Source: a virus. Taken from it: a stretch of 39,656 bases of DNA. This document shows, in pieces, positions 1 through 9,000 of this stretch. The number at the start of each line of letters is the position of its first letter. Positions within the stretch are counted from its first letter, which is position 1. The stretch covers positions 1-39,656 of the IMG/VR virus record IMGVR_UViG_3300042470_000865; one strand, written 5' to 3'. A model generated the notes under the pieces. That model was not told the DNA's origin, did no database searches, and saw nothing but the letters and a program-made list of their open reading frames with translations. The position numbers and the translations under genes were made by a program.

Positions 1-377
1 ATGACTATCTGGCACAAATCAATTGCCATCCCTGGGCGCCACCGTTCACTGACACTGGATACAACCTTCAGCGCACTCTGCCAGGAGAGCATTTTGATTG
101 GCATTCCGATTTTCACGTCAATACTCTGAATCAAACTGTCCGTGCCTTCACTTTTATCTGGTACCTTAACGATGTGCCGAGCCCTGACGGTTACACCGAG
201 TTTTGCAATGGTGTAAAAGTTACACCGAAACAAGGTCGTCTTTTATTTTTTCCAGCAGATTTTGCGAATATGCACAGAGGAGTGTCCCCAAGCTCACCCA
301 AATATATTATTACAGGGTGGATTTATCAGCGTTTAGACCCTAGTTGGTCTCTACCAACCTATCAGCCACAGCAATGA
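1..377 (+). CDS. 2OG-Fe(II) oxygenase, 5'-truncated
   Basis: The reading frame is open from base 3 to the stop at 375-377, so the start lies outside the window. The visible 124 residues are the C-terminal half of a 2-oxoglutarate/Fe(II)-dependent dioxygenase of the prolyl-4-hydroxylase type. An H-x-D iron motif sits in FDWHSD, and a distal His (MHRG) follows an FFPADF strand. It closely resembles the next gene (GYN.Q, DWH.D, TEF, G..V.PK.GR), so the two are a tandem duplication. The stop overlaps the next start as ATGA. The substrate is unknown; phage enzymes of this class may hydroxylate proteins or modify nucleic acids. Confidence 0.85.
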   Translation, partial: DYLAQINCHPWAPPFTDTGYNLQRTLPGEHFDWHSDFHVNTLNQTVRAFTFIWYLNDVPSPDGYTEFCNGVKVTPKQGRLLFFPADFANMHRGVSPSSPKYIITGWIYQRLDPSWSLPTYQPQQ

Positions 378-958
378 CTAAAATCAAGAACGATCCATTT
401 ATCTGGGTCAAAGACGATGCAGTTCCCCAAGAACTATGTCAACGTCTCATCACAAAGTTTGATCAATCTCCGAACGCTCGACCTGGCATTACAGCAGTCG
501 GTTACGAGAACATTAAACAATCGTTAGATCTATATTTGACTAATGAATCTGAGTTTGCAGAAGAAAACACAGATATCTTCAACCTCATTGGCCCTCTATT
601 GGTGGAGTACCGTACTCAACTCCCGTTTGTACCTTGGAATGGTGGGGTAGGCGACACGGGTTACAATATCCAAATGACTCGCCCAGGTCAGTTCTATGAT
701 TGGCACGATGACCATTTATCGTCGGTTCAACCTCCCTTGGTCCGCACGGTGACTTTTATTTTGTATCTCAATACAGTAAATAAAGGGGGACACACAGAGT
801 TTTGGACAGGGAAGAAAGTCAAGCCCAAAGAAGGAAGGGCGCTTTTATTTCCCGCTGAGTTCACCTATAGGCATCGAGGTTGCACCCCAAAATCGAATAA
901 TAAATACATTTGCACGGGATGGTTTCATGAACCTTTACCGCTGCCTGCAAACAGCTAA
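374..958 (+). CDS. 2OG-Fe(II) oxygenase (tandem copy)
   Basis: A 194-residue dioxygenase of the prolyl-4-hydroxylase-like fold. Iron ligands H111 and D113 (YDWHDD) and H167 (YRHRG) are visible, and K177 is placed to bind 2-oxoglutarate. The ATG at 374 is chosen because it forms an ATGA overlap with the preceding stop; an in-frame upstream start at 344 would give a 33-base overlap. It is a paralogue of the preceding gene. The substrate cannot be read from sequence. Confidence 0.88.
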   Translation: MTKIKNDPFIWVKDDAVPQELCQRLITKFDQSPNARPGITAVGYENIKQSLDLYLTNESEFAEENTDIFNLIGPLLVEYRTQLPFVPWNGGVGDTGYNIQMTRPGQFYDWHDDHLSSVQPPLVRTVTFILYLNTVNKGGHTEFWTGKKVKPKEGRALLFPAEFTYRHRGCTPKSNNKYICTGWFHEPLPLPANS

Positions 959-982
959 ACTAAACTGTATTTACTCAGAACA

Positions 983-1171
983 ATGAACACCACTGGGCGT
1001 TATTACTTGACGTATGACCCTCGACCAGAGTACGCCACGGAATACATCGAACCCGACATCCGCATGTCGATCGATAGCGAAGCCAACCTCGAGCAAATGT
1101 GCTCGTTCTTCGACTCGTTTCTAAAGGCTGCAGGATACCTTTACGACGGTGAAGTCAAGGTAACGCAATGA
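983..1171 (+). CDS. hypothetical protein, 62 aa
   Basis: A small protein with no motif I recognise. It is acidic and Tyr-rich near the start (RYYLTYDPRPEYATEYIEPD) and has a short helical segment around residues 33-50. It is credible because its TGA overlaps the thyX start as ATGA at 1168-1171. The spacing suggests translational coupling to thyX. Confidence 0.6.
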   Translation: MNTTGRYYLTYDPRPEYATEYIEPDIRMSIDSEANLEQMCSFFDSFLKAAGYLYDGEVKVTQ

Positions 1172-1947
1172 AAAACACCAACCCCTGGTTTGAAGAAGGC
1201 TCCAGCAAAGCCCGCATGGTCTGGGTAACTCCTGACGCCGAAGAGCATATTGCTTACATTGCCCGCGTCAGCAATCCCAAGAACCAAGCAAACGAAAAGT
1301 TCGAAGGATTGCTCAAGTACTGCATCAAGCACGGTCACGTTTCGGTATTTGAACAGGCGGCAATGTGCGTTGAGGTTATTACTCCTCTGGCAATAGCGAC
1401 GCAAATGCTTCGCCACCGTTCGTTCTGTTTCCAACAGTTTTCGATGCGGTACGCCTCAAACGAAGAACTCAAAGATTTGCTGGGTGAATACGGTTCGCTT
1501 TACTACATGCCCGAAGAGGCACGAGTTCAGGATCATCGGAACCGCCAAAATAGCATCTTCGCTGACGACGCTCAGCTCGACGATGCGATGCAAAATACCA
1601 TGCTTTCCGCATACAACATCTCCGACCTGTGTTACAATGACCTCCTCGAACGTGGCATCGCGAAAGAAATCGCCCGCTTCGTTCTGCCTCAGGGCGGATA
1701 CACTCGTATGTATGTCACTGGTAGTGTTCGTAGCTGGATGCATTACCTCCATGTCCGTGATGAGGAAGGAGTTGTGCAGTGGGAGCACGTCGAACTTGCT
1801 CGTGCAATCAAGCCAATCTTCGCCACGCAGTTTCCAACGGTGAACTCTGCTTATTTCCATAAAGAGCGCCCTGCGCTCGAGGTTGAGAATGAAGAGCTCC
1901 GTGCTGAGATCGAAGTGCTTAAAGCGCGGATAAAAGGACGGCTGTGA
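1168..1947 (+). CDS. thyX: flavin-dependent thymidylate synthase ThyX
   Basis: ThyX methylates dUMP to dTMP with methylenetetrahydrofolate and FAD. The signature RHR-x7-S is present at residues 82-92, followed by the conserved M-R-Y. The C-terminal half holds the family's R-x-x-LP segment and the RSW.HYL helix. At 259 residues it is somewhat longer than many ThyX proteins because of a charged helical tail after residue 235 (EVENEELRAEIEVLKARIK). It lies in an overlapping run with oxygenase genes and supplies dTMP for phage DNA synthesis. Confidence 0.96.
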   Translation: MKNTNPWFEEGSSKARMVWVTPDAEEHIAYIARVSNPKNQANEKFEGLLKYCIKHGHVSVFEQAAMCVEVITPLAIATQMLRHRSFCFQQFSMRYASNEELKDLLGEYGSLYYMPEEARVQDHRNRQNSIFADDAQLDDAMQNTMLSAYNISDLCYNDLLERGIAKEIARFVLPQGGYTRMYVTGSVRSWMHYLHVRDEEGVVQWEHVELARAIKPIFATQFPTVNSAYFHKERPALEVENEELRAEIEVLKARIKGRL

Positions 1948-2567
1948 TGGATCGCTTGCCTGTTTTTGAGCAATGGCTCTACCGGTTTCAGGCACCTGAG
2001 TCCGTTCTTTCTTTGGCTCAAGAAGTTGCTCTGATGGTCCCCTACAGAGTGAACGACAAGAACCTAACCTCCGACGACTTTTCTTCTCGACACTTACCGC
2101 AGATGGTTCCCGTGAGGAACTGGATCGACGAGTGCCTCAATGAAGTCTCGAAAGATTTGATATTCGAGTGTGACGAAGTTAAGTCAACGATTGAGTGGTT
2201 CAACCGTTCTGAAAAGGGAATGTGGCATCCAGCCCACACCCACCATAACTCTTTCTTGAGCGGAATCTTTTACCTGACTCCCTCGGATGCTCAGACTTGG
2301 TTCAGCGTACCTAGTGTTTTCGGTCCCGACTACACATTGCTGAATCTTATTCACCCAAGCAAACATTTCATTTATTACAAACACCCGACTACAGTCGGTG
2401 ACCTTCTGATCTTCCCTTCGGGAATGCTTCACAGCGTTAACGAGCATACTTTTGATCAACCTCGCTATACTATGGCTTTCAATGCATTCCCTTCGGGATT
2501 TATTGGTAGCCAATCCGATAGTGTCTATCGGAAGTTCATGAACATTACAGTCAACCAGGAGAAATGA
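1947..2567 (+). CDS. 2OG-Fe(II) oxygenase, 2OG-FeII_Oxy_5-like
   Basis: A 206-residue protein resembling the phage and cyanobacterial 2OG-FeII_Oxy_5/TIGR02466 family. The core is HPAHTHHNSFLSGIFYL (residues 94-110), which supplies iron ligands around H97/H99. The distal H162 lies in FPSGMLHSV, and R173 is a likely 2-oxoglutarate contact. ATG 1947 is preferred over GTG 1944 because it forms a TGATG junction with the thyX stop. It is the third such enzyme in the first 2.6 kb; the substrate is unknown. Confidence 0.82.
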   Translation: MDRLPVFEQWLYRFQAPESVLSLAQEVALMVPYRVNDKNLTSDDFSSRHLPQMVPVRNWIDECLNEVSKDLIFECDEVKSTIEWFNRSEKGMWHPAHTHHNSFLSGIFYLTPSDAQTWFSVPSVFGPDYTLLNLIHPSKHFIYYKHPTTVGDLLIFPSGMLHSVNEHTFDQPRYTMAFNAFPSGFIGSQSDSVYRKFMNITVNQEK

Positions 2568-2788
2568 CTTCTACGCTCACCAAGCAAATGTGCCACGCCT
2601 ACTGGCATATTCTTGAGGATTACCCCACCAAAGACGGCGAGTATGTTGTCGTTTTTGAAACCGAAGACGGCTCCTTCGGTTATCCCGATGTGTGGGAGTT
2701 TACAGCTCGCGAAGGATGGCAACCGCTTCTCGGATTGAACCACGAAGACCAGCCAACACACTGGTGCAACCTACCAATGCCTAAATGA
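2564..2788 (+). CDS. DUF551-like small protein
   Basis: A 74-residue protein with the layout of the DUF551 family: an N-terminal W-x-I-x-x-x-P-x-x-D-G-x-Y segment (WHILEDYPTKDGEY), a middle strand region, and a C-terminal THW-x-x-LP ending (THWCNLPMPK). DUF551 proteins are common in phages and have no established function. It has ATGA overlaps with both neighbours. Confidence 0.65.
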   Translation: MTSTLTKQMCHAYWHILEDYPTKDGEYVVVFETEDGSFGYPDVWEFTAREGWQPLLGLNHEDQPTHWCNLPMPK

Positions 2789-3747
2789 ACAGACCAAAAC
2801 TTGAACATACTATCGTCCTTGAGAGAAATCCAGCTCCGCTGGTCGTCTGGGATTTTAATGTCTCCGTCTTCCACGTTCTCAACTGGTATCAGAAAATCTC
2901 AGGATCGTTCAAGCAAGAAGTTGAGGAGAAGTTAATCAGGGGAGCTTTCGCGTTACATATCAATCGCGGTCCAGATATGCTCCCTCGGCATTCCTACCGA
3001 ATGCTGTTTGTTGCTGATAAACGTTTTCCAGACACTCACAACTACTGGCGTAACAACGTCATGCAAACTTCTCCCGTAGTTAAACAAGCATGGCTAGACC
3101 ATGCAGAGCGGGAAGGAGTAGATTATGAATCTTTAAAGAAAGACTACAAAGGTACTCGAGGAGACAAATCTGAAGAGTTCTGGCTTTGCTACAACATATG
3201 CCGAGACTACGCAACCACCTATTTTCCATTTTTTGAAGCTGAAGGCTATGAAGCGGATGATTTTGCTGGGGCTGTTTATCGGCTCAGCCGCGATTCTGAC
3301 GAAGAATCGATCGTTCGAAAAAGACAAATCTTCCTTGCGACGTTGGATCGAGACTGGTCGCAGTGCGTTGACGAAGCGCATAAAGTCTATTTCGCAAACA
3401 CTCGCTACCCGTTTGCCAACGAAAAAATCCAAGAACGACTCGTGGGAAATCTGGGAGTGATTGAGCACACAGCTCATAAAATGGGTTACGACATCACTCA
3501 CCCTGCTCAACTTTCTGAGCATAAAGTTTTGCACAGCGACATGGGAGATAACCTGCCTAAAGGTACACCTATCGAGTTATTCGATCTTTGCGAGCCCCAC
3601 ACTGAGTATAACATTGATAAAGAACCAGTTTGTCAAGAGTTGGCAGAGTGTTGTAATGATCCGAAAGTCAATGACCGGCCAGATCATTTCGAGCAGACTT
3701 TGCGACAGTTTGCCAAGATTTGTCTCGAAGCACCAGTAGTTTTATGA
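2785..3747 (+). CDS. FEN/PIN-like 5'-3' exonuclease
   Basis: A 320-residue nuclease with the FEN/PIN metal-binding layout: D23 in VVWDFN, YKGTR at 121-125, GYEADD at 154-159, TLDRDW at 186-191 and SDMGDN at 251-256, the last followed by a Pro-Lys-Gly turn like the GDxxDNxPG helix-hairpin of the family. Such enzymes remove RNA primers and 5' flaps, the role of T4 RNase H, or degrade DNA 5' to 3'. The C-terminal 60 residues are acidic and unrecognised. ATGA overlap with the preceding gene. Confidence 0.8.
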   Translation: MNRPKLEHTIVLERNPAPLVVWDFNVSVFHVLNWYQKISGSFKQEVEEKLIRGAFALHINRGPDMLPRHSYRMLFVADKRFPDTHNYWRNNVMQTSPVVKQAWLDHAEREGVDYESLKKDYKGTRGDKSEEFWLCYNICRDYATTYFPFFEAEGYEADDFAGAVYRLSRDSDEESIVRKRQIFLATLDRDWSQCVDEAHKVYFANTRYPFANEKIQERLVGNLGVIEHTAHKMGYDITHPAQLSEHKVLHSDMGDNLPKGTPIELFDLCEPHTEYNIDKEPVCQELAECCNDPKVNDRPDHFEQTLRQFAKICLEAPVVL

Positions 3748-3754
3748 GGTAAGC

Positions 3755-3763
3755 GGGTAAAAC
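3755..3763 (+). promoter_or_regulatory. GGGTAAAAC box (copy 1)
   Basis: GGGTAAAAC lies 23 nt before ATG 3787. It sits in an imperfect inverted repeat, TAAG-C-GG / CC-A-CTTA with GTAAAA as loop. No TTTAC box lies at the usual distance upstream. Either a -10-like promoter element or an RNA hairpin. Confidence 0.45.
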
Positions 3764-3786
3764 CACTTAGATTGAAAGGCAATGGA

Positions 3787-4446
3787 ATGGCAGATACTGC
3801 CTACACCGCAAAATATCTGGGGATCGCTCGTATGCTTTGGGAAGCGAGCGAGGGCGATCCTTCAGCCATTCCTGCTGACTACTGTGAATACTTAAATCAC
3901 GAATACATTGACGGTGATATTTCTCTCGTTTCCCTTCTAAATAAGTTTGATTACACGGAAGAGTTAGAAGACTTTGAGATTGAGGAAGCGATCGAAGCTC
4001 TGGGCAAAGTTAATCCGGACGATTGGCCAAACATTGAAGAGATTGAAGGAGTATCTCTTGAAGAGTTACTCAAGGTGTATGAAAAAGACGCATCCGAGTT
4101 TGATTTTGTCGAAGATAATCTGAGCACCGCTGAGAAAGTTGAAAAAGTTCTGATTGAAGTTATCTCGAGTGTGTTTGGAGACAAGGTGTCAACCATTCGC
4201 AGCGAAAAAGGATATTTTGCTAATCCCAAGAATAACTTCCTGCAAGAAGACGATGGTACATTTGCAGGAACATTCGAGTATGATGGAAATAAATATCTGT
4301 TTGAAGTGGCGCCCGTAGAAAACGGATGGATTTGCACTTACCGGATGCACTGGGACTCAGCGGATAAACTACCGCAGAAGCACGATGAAGATGATAAAGA
4401 CAAAAATGACTATGAACGAAAAGTTCGACATAGGGGGTGGAAGTAA
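3787..4446 (+). CDS. acidic hypothetical protein, paralogue of 33455-34111
   Basis: A 219-residue strongly acidic protein. ATG 3787 is used with an AAAGG site upstream; an in-frame TTG at 3772 is less likely. It shares an architecture with the protein at 33455-34111: an N-terminal helical segment (LWEASEGDPSAIP / LWENTGGDVSAFP), an acidic linker, a VISSVFGDKVS / VISSVYLDGVT segment, and a C-terminal F.G.F.Y...K..F strand block. No catalytic motif is visible. It sits just ahead of the tail genes. Confidence 0.7.
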   Translation: MADTAYTAKYLGIARMLWEASEGDPSAIPADYCEYLNHEYIDGDISLVSLLNKFDYTEELEDFEIEEAIEALGKVNPDDWPNIEEIEGVSLEELLKVYEKDASEFDFVEDNLSTAEKVEKVLIEVISSVFGDKVSTIRSEKGYFANPKNNFLQEDDGTFAGTFEYDGNKYLFEVAPVENGWICTYRMHWDSADKLPQKHDEDDKDKNDYERKVRHRGWK

Positions 4447-5213
4447 TGGCGTTCGAAGGCGGGAAGATTAATGTTCTAGGGATAACACCCTCGTTCCTGA
4501 CAGCTCTGGGTACGCAAACTTCCCAAACAGGAGTAACACAAGGGCTCGGGCAAATCTGGCAAGGGTCGGGACAGTCGTTCGCTGGTTCCGCAGGCCAGGC
4601 ATTGGCAGGAAACTTAGCAGGATCTGCAGTTAACATTGCTCTGAATGGGTTGCTAGGCACGCAAGTTGTAGGTCCCCAGGGCTTGAAACTGGATTCGGGG
4701 GCCAACTTTTTGGCATCCACAATCACACCTTATGTAACTTCGCAAGTCGCAGCAGGTATTAACCAAAGCATCCAGCAATCGCTGCAATCGGCTGGTCCAT
4801 TCGGCCCTTTCCTCTCCGATTTATCGTCGACTGTCCTTGACCAGCTTCAAACAGGTATCGCGGGCAACATCCTCGGAGCTACTGGTCAGGCTACTAACTA
4901 TAAAATGTTCCCTGGCGGAGGAGGAGAAGGAGCAGCAGATTACGGTGGTGTAGCATACACATTAACCGACGTTGTGTTTGCGCTCGTGCCAGCGAACCGT
5001 GGTCCTCAGCAGTTTGGGTTAGACCAGGCTACTAACTTCCCCAAATCGGCAACCAAACTGCCGTCCAACACTTACACCTCAATGCCATTGTTGGCGGGTA
5101 ATCAAACGGCTAACACGCTGAAAAAAGCGTCAATGAATAATCAATTAAGTCAAAAAGCTTTCTCTCCGCAAACAACTAATATCGCGTTTGGTGGATCCTC
5201 TATCTTAAAGTAA
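4446..5213 (+). CDS. probable virion/tail structural protein
   Basis: A 255-residue protein rich in Gly, Ala, Gln, Ser and Thr, with repeated low-charge amphipathic segments (GSGQSFAGSAGQALAGNLAG), typical of phage tail and baseplate parts. It starts at ATG 4446 in a TAATG overlap with the preceding stop and ends in a TAATG overlap with the next structural gene. No family is recognised; the role is inferred from composition and from its place before the GpU-like protein and tape measure. Confidence 0.6.
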   Translation: MAFEGGKINVLGITPSFLTALGTQTSQTGVTQGLGQIWQGSGQSFAGSAGQALAGNLAGSAVNIALNGLLGTQVVGPQGLKLDSGANFLASTITPYVTSQVAAGINQSIQQSLQSAGPFGPFLSDLSSTVLDQLQTGIAGNILGATGQATNYKMFPGGGGEGAADYGGVAYTLTDVVFALVPANRGPQQFGLDQATNFPKSATKLPSNTYTSMPLLAGNQTANTLKKASMNNQLSQKAFSPQTTNIAFGGSSILK

Positions 5214-6034
5214 TGACAGACTATTCTAAGGCTTTTTCACCTTCGTTTAATACGAATACTTTTACCACCAAGACGATTCCTGGTGTAGATTATAAGTCAG
5301 CAAGTAAGCTTAATCTGTCGAATATTAACTTCGATAAACTTAGCTCTATAGGTTTTAATCCGATTGCGTTTGATCCCTCGGTAGATCTGTTGGATGTTGG
5401 GTGGTCTTTTATCACCGCTCCAGAGGATATCTCTTGGGATGTCTCAAACCAAGCCAACCGCGTAGACATTTTTGGCACTAACAGCCCCCCTGTTGTGGCA
5501 GGATCTCGCGGTATGCGAGACCTTACGCTTGGTAACTCTCTTGTTGAAGGTTTCGTTCGGGGCGTCAACGTCGAAGGCAAGATTGCTGCTCTTGAGAAAT
5601 TGATGAACTATAAACTGAATCAAAAAGATGGATTCGTCGGCGTTCCCGTTTACCAAGTAACAGCCAATGACAAAGTTTATGGAAATGGATATTTTATTAT
5701 CAAGGACATCAAGATCAGAGAGTCAATGCGCGACATTCGCGGTAATGCGACTCGAGCGCACGTTGACGTTTCGTTAATGGAAGTTCCGGCTTATCAAGTT
5801 AACTCCGGAAGAGACTTGGCAAGCCAGCCTGCTGCAGCAGCAAAAGCATTGGCGTTACCTCAGACAGGTGGCACTACATCAGCGTCAACATCGCCAGTTA
5901 GTGGTGCCAAGTCAGGCACTCTCGGGGCTGGTCAAAGTGGACCGCCAGCAGGTCCCACGTCTGCTACACCTGGGAAAGAAACTCCTGTCAAACCCTTGAA
6001 TCTCAATGTCCCTCAACGCATTGTAAACCCCTGA
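5213..6034 (+). CDS. tail protein, GpU-like
   Basis: A 273-residue protein. Residues about 60-195 resemble P2 GpU-like tail proteins: W-S-F, then I-S-W-D-V-S-N, then a G.GYFIIKDIKIRESMRDIRG..TRAHVDVSL.E block matching the 'strand, new-axis helix, strand' ending of that family. The C-terminal 70 residues are a Pro/Gly/Ser/Thr-rich linker. Its position directly before the tape measure supports a tail-completion or baseplate-proximal role. Confidence 0.6.
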   Translation: MTDYSKAFSPSFNTNTFTTKTIPGVDYKSASKLNLSNINFDKLSSIGFNPIAFDPSVDLLDVGWSFITAPEDISWDVSNQANRVDIFGTNSPPVVAGSRGMRDLTLGNSLVEGFVRGVNVEGKIAALEKLMNYKLNQKDGFVGVPVYQVTANDKVYGNGYFIIKDIKIRESMRDIRGNATRAHVDVSLMEVPAYQVNSGRDLASQPAAAAKALALPQTGGTTSASTSPVSGAKSGTLGAGQSGPPAGPTSATPGKETPVKPLNLNVPQRIVNP

Positions 6035-6045
6035 TACCCTGATAC

Positions 6046-6054
6046 GGGTAAAAC
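6046..6054 (+). promoter_or_regulatory. GGGTAAAAC box (copy 2)
   Basis: GGGTAAAAC is followed by CC, giving a GGG-TAAAA-CCC inverted repeat. It lies 20 nt before the tape-measure ATG and has no TTTAC partner upstream. Confidence 0.5.
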
Positions 6055-6074
6055 CCAATAACTAAGGAAAGGGA

Positions 6075-9000
6075 ATGGCGGATCCGAGGGTCTTTACACT
6101 TATCGGTAATTTTACCGACAATATTACTCCAGCTCTTGCGAAGATTAACAAGAGCCTGGAGCAGGTAAAGACTAATCTCGAGTCTGTTTCCAAAGTCACC
6201 AAACCTCTGAAGTCAGATTTTAAAGAACTCGCGGATTATAGTAAAAACTTTTCTTCTTCTTTGCGTTCACAAGCATCCGACATGCGGGATGCGACAGCAG
6301 CAATGAAGGCGTTCCGTTCCGAAATGGGGCGGATGAATCGGGCATATAAAGCAGGAGGAACCAGAGCTATACAGCAAGCGGGGAGAGCAGTTGCGCCCCC
6401 TCCACCTCCCTCTCCACCTCGTATTCCCTCGACTCTTGCCCCTCGCAGCAGAAAAGTAGGTGGGGGCGGTGTTGCTGCGGCTGTTGGGGGAGGAGTTGCT
6501 GGTTTTGAACTTGGCAACATGATCACGGACTCTATTGTCCGAGGATTCCAACTCGGTGTCAATATTATGGTGACACCTTTTCGTTATGCTTCCAATGCAT
6601 TCGGGGAACGAATTCGAGATGAGCTGAGCGATATTCAATCTGCGGGCGGTCTGTTTGCCACGGATCGGCGCTATCAGTTGAACATGTTTAAAAACTTCAA
6701 TGAGGCAAGACGCACGCAAGAGTTACTCAATGCTCGGTTGGCAAAGTCTGCTGCTGAACTGCCTGGAGAAACCGCACAATATGTCCGCGAAGCGAAACGC
6801 ATTACCGACACGATGATCGGTGCGATGGGCAAAAGCCAAGAAGCTTTCGTCAAGTTTGCTGAGACCCTGGGTGCTAAACAAGGTGATCGCACAGACGCGC
6901 TCGCCACAGTTATTCAGAAGTTCACTGAAAAAGCAGTTCTCTTAGGTCAGCAACCTGGTGGAGGAGGGACTCGCTCGATTTACGGTGTCCCACAACTTCT
7001 GGAAATGATGGTGAACATGCCGCAGCTAAACCTGCGAGCCATGTCTTACCGTTACGCCTCGTTGCGTGACAATCCGTTGCTGGCCAACGCTTTACAACAG
7101 GGCGAAGCTACTCTGAATGCAACCGCTGCAGGAACCGCCGAACGTCTCGCAGCGATCATGAAGATTCTTGACGAGGCGCTTCCCAACGAGGTAGTATCCT
7201 CCATGAGAAACTCCATGGATGGTATTATTCAAACCATTAAATCGGCAATCATTGACCCGGAGACCGGTATTTTCGGTCTGGGTCGTAAAATGATGGACGT
7301 GGTTGTCCCTCGCGTAGACTCTTTAGGCCGTTATCTCGATAAAGCAGGCAACGTTGTTGACGATATCTCAAAAGCAGAAACAGAAACCGCTTCTTTATAT
7401 TCGCTTCTGCGTGAATCTATTGCTGGCTTCATTGTTCCTCTACAAGGTCTTATCAATATTCTTCCGCAAATCTATGATCCTCTGAAAGCCATTGGCCTTG
7501 ACCTGGTCGAGTTTAGAAATACAGCGCAAAGATTCCTGGCAACATTTAACGGTTTTACAAAAACATTTGAAAATATGGGAGGAGAGCTGAAGAAAACTGC
7601 TTCAGCTAGAGGAGGTCTTTTAACGATCGCGAATCTTCTGCAGAATCTCGGGAAGATTGATACGCCTCAGTTCCAGAAATATTCAAAAATGCTTCAAGAT
7701 CCTAAAGCTAACTTAGGGGCTATTGCAAAAAATCTCTTCTCGGAGTTGTTTGACTCCAAATTTATGGAGATGATTGGTAAAGTCATAGGAAATATCATCG
7801 GTGGTACTCTGAAAATGGTCGGAGACTTAATGGCAGGCGTCACCGACATGACCAATGCAGGACCTTTTGCCAAGGGGTTAAAACAAGGGTTTGACGAAGC
7901 GCAAGGTGCGCAAGGTATTGGAAATATATTTAAATCGCTATTCAGAGTTATTGGAAATGCTTTAATAACTTTGTTTAAATCGGCTCCTTTTGAGATGTCG
8001 ATTTTAACTGCATTGACAGTCGGAATGCCATTGATTACCGGAGCAATTGCAGCCGGGATCACAGCTTTATTTGAACGTGCTGCATTAGGTGGTTTTGGGG
8101 CTGGTGGTGGCGCTGGTGGCAAAAGCGGCGTAAAAACTTTATTATCTTCACAGGCACGCAATGCATCCAAAGCCGGGATGATGTTGCCGGGTGTCAAGGG
8201 AGCGGCGGCCCTGGCTACCAAAGGCAAAATGGCCGGAATCGGAGTAGCTGCAGCAGCGATCGTTAAACTAGCTACTGTCTCTCCCAAGCTGATGAAAGTG
8301 GGAGAGAGCGTAACCAAGCTCGCCAAAGCTGCCCCAGGATTGAACATACTGTTTGCCGGTGCTGATTTTGCTTTCGGTAAAATGGCCGGGGAAAGCACTG
8401 CCGAAGCTGCTGGTGGCGCTGCAGGTGGGCTCGCCGGAGGGTTAATTGGAGCAGCTATAGGAACCGCCATATTACCTGGGGTAGGTACCGCTATCGGAAG
8501 CGTTCTTGGCACGTTTTTAGGAGACTGGATAGGAACTAACCTGGCAGGCGTTATAAAGAAGTTTTTAACCGACCCGTCAGGAAGTTTAAAGGCCGCAATC
8601 GATCAAGCTACAACAGGGTTAAAACAAAGCGAAACAAACATTAAAGAGTGGTTCTGGAGCCTGCCGCAAAAGTTTGGTCAGTGGTCAGTAGAACTTGAAA
8701 ACAAGTCACAAGATGACTCAGCGAGACTTAAATTCTCATTAGACCAGCTTCAGTACAAGTTTAGTAAGTGGATAGGTGGATGGGGAGCCAATGTCACCAA
8801 GGATCTTCAGACTAAACTCCAAAACTTCAACACTCGGGTTCAAAACTTATTTAAAAACGGCATTAACTGGAATAGTATGGCCGACTCTCTGTCTAATGCA
8901 GTGATTGGCTGGTTGACCAGTGTTAAGAACAAAGTTATGGGTTGGGTTAGTGGAGCGCAGTGGATACAAGATCAAATAAACAAAGGAAAGTTAGGCGCCA

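Noticed and set aside
1456-1995. Minus-strand frame of 179 codons
   Set aside because: Opposite the unmistakable thyX gene; shows no protein motif.
7694-8512. Open frame of 272 codons on the minus strand
   Set aside because: It is Ala/Pro-rich low complexity, the mirror of the Gly/Ala-rich part of the tape-measure gene.
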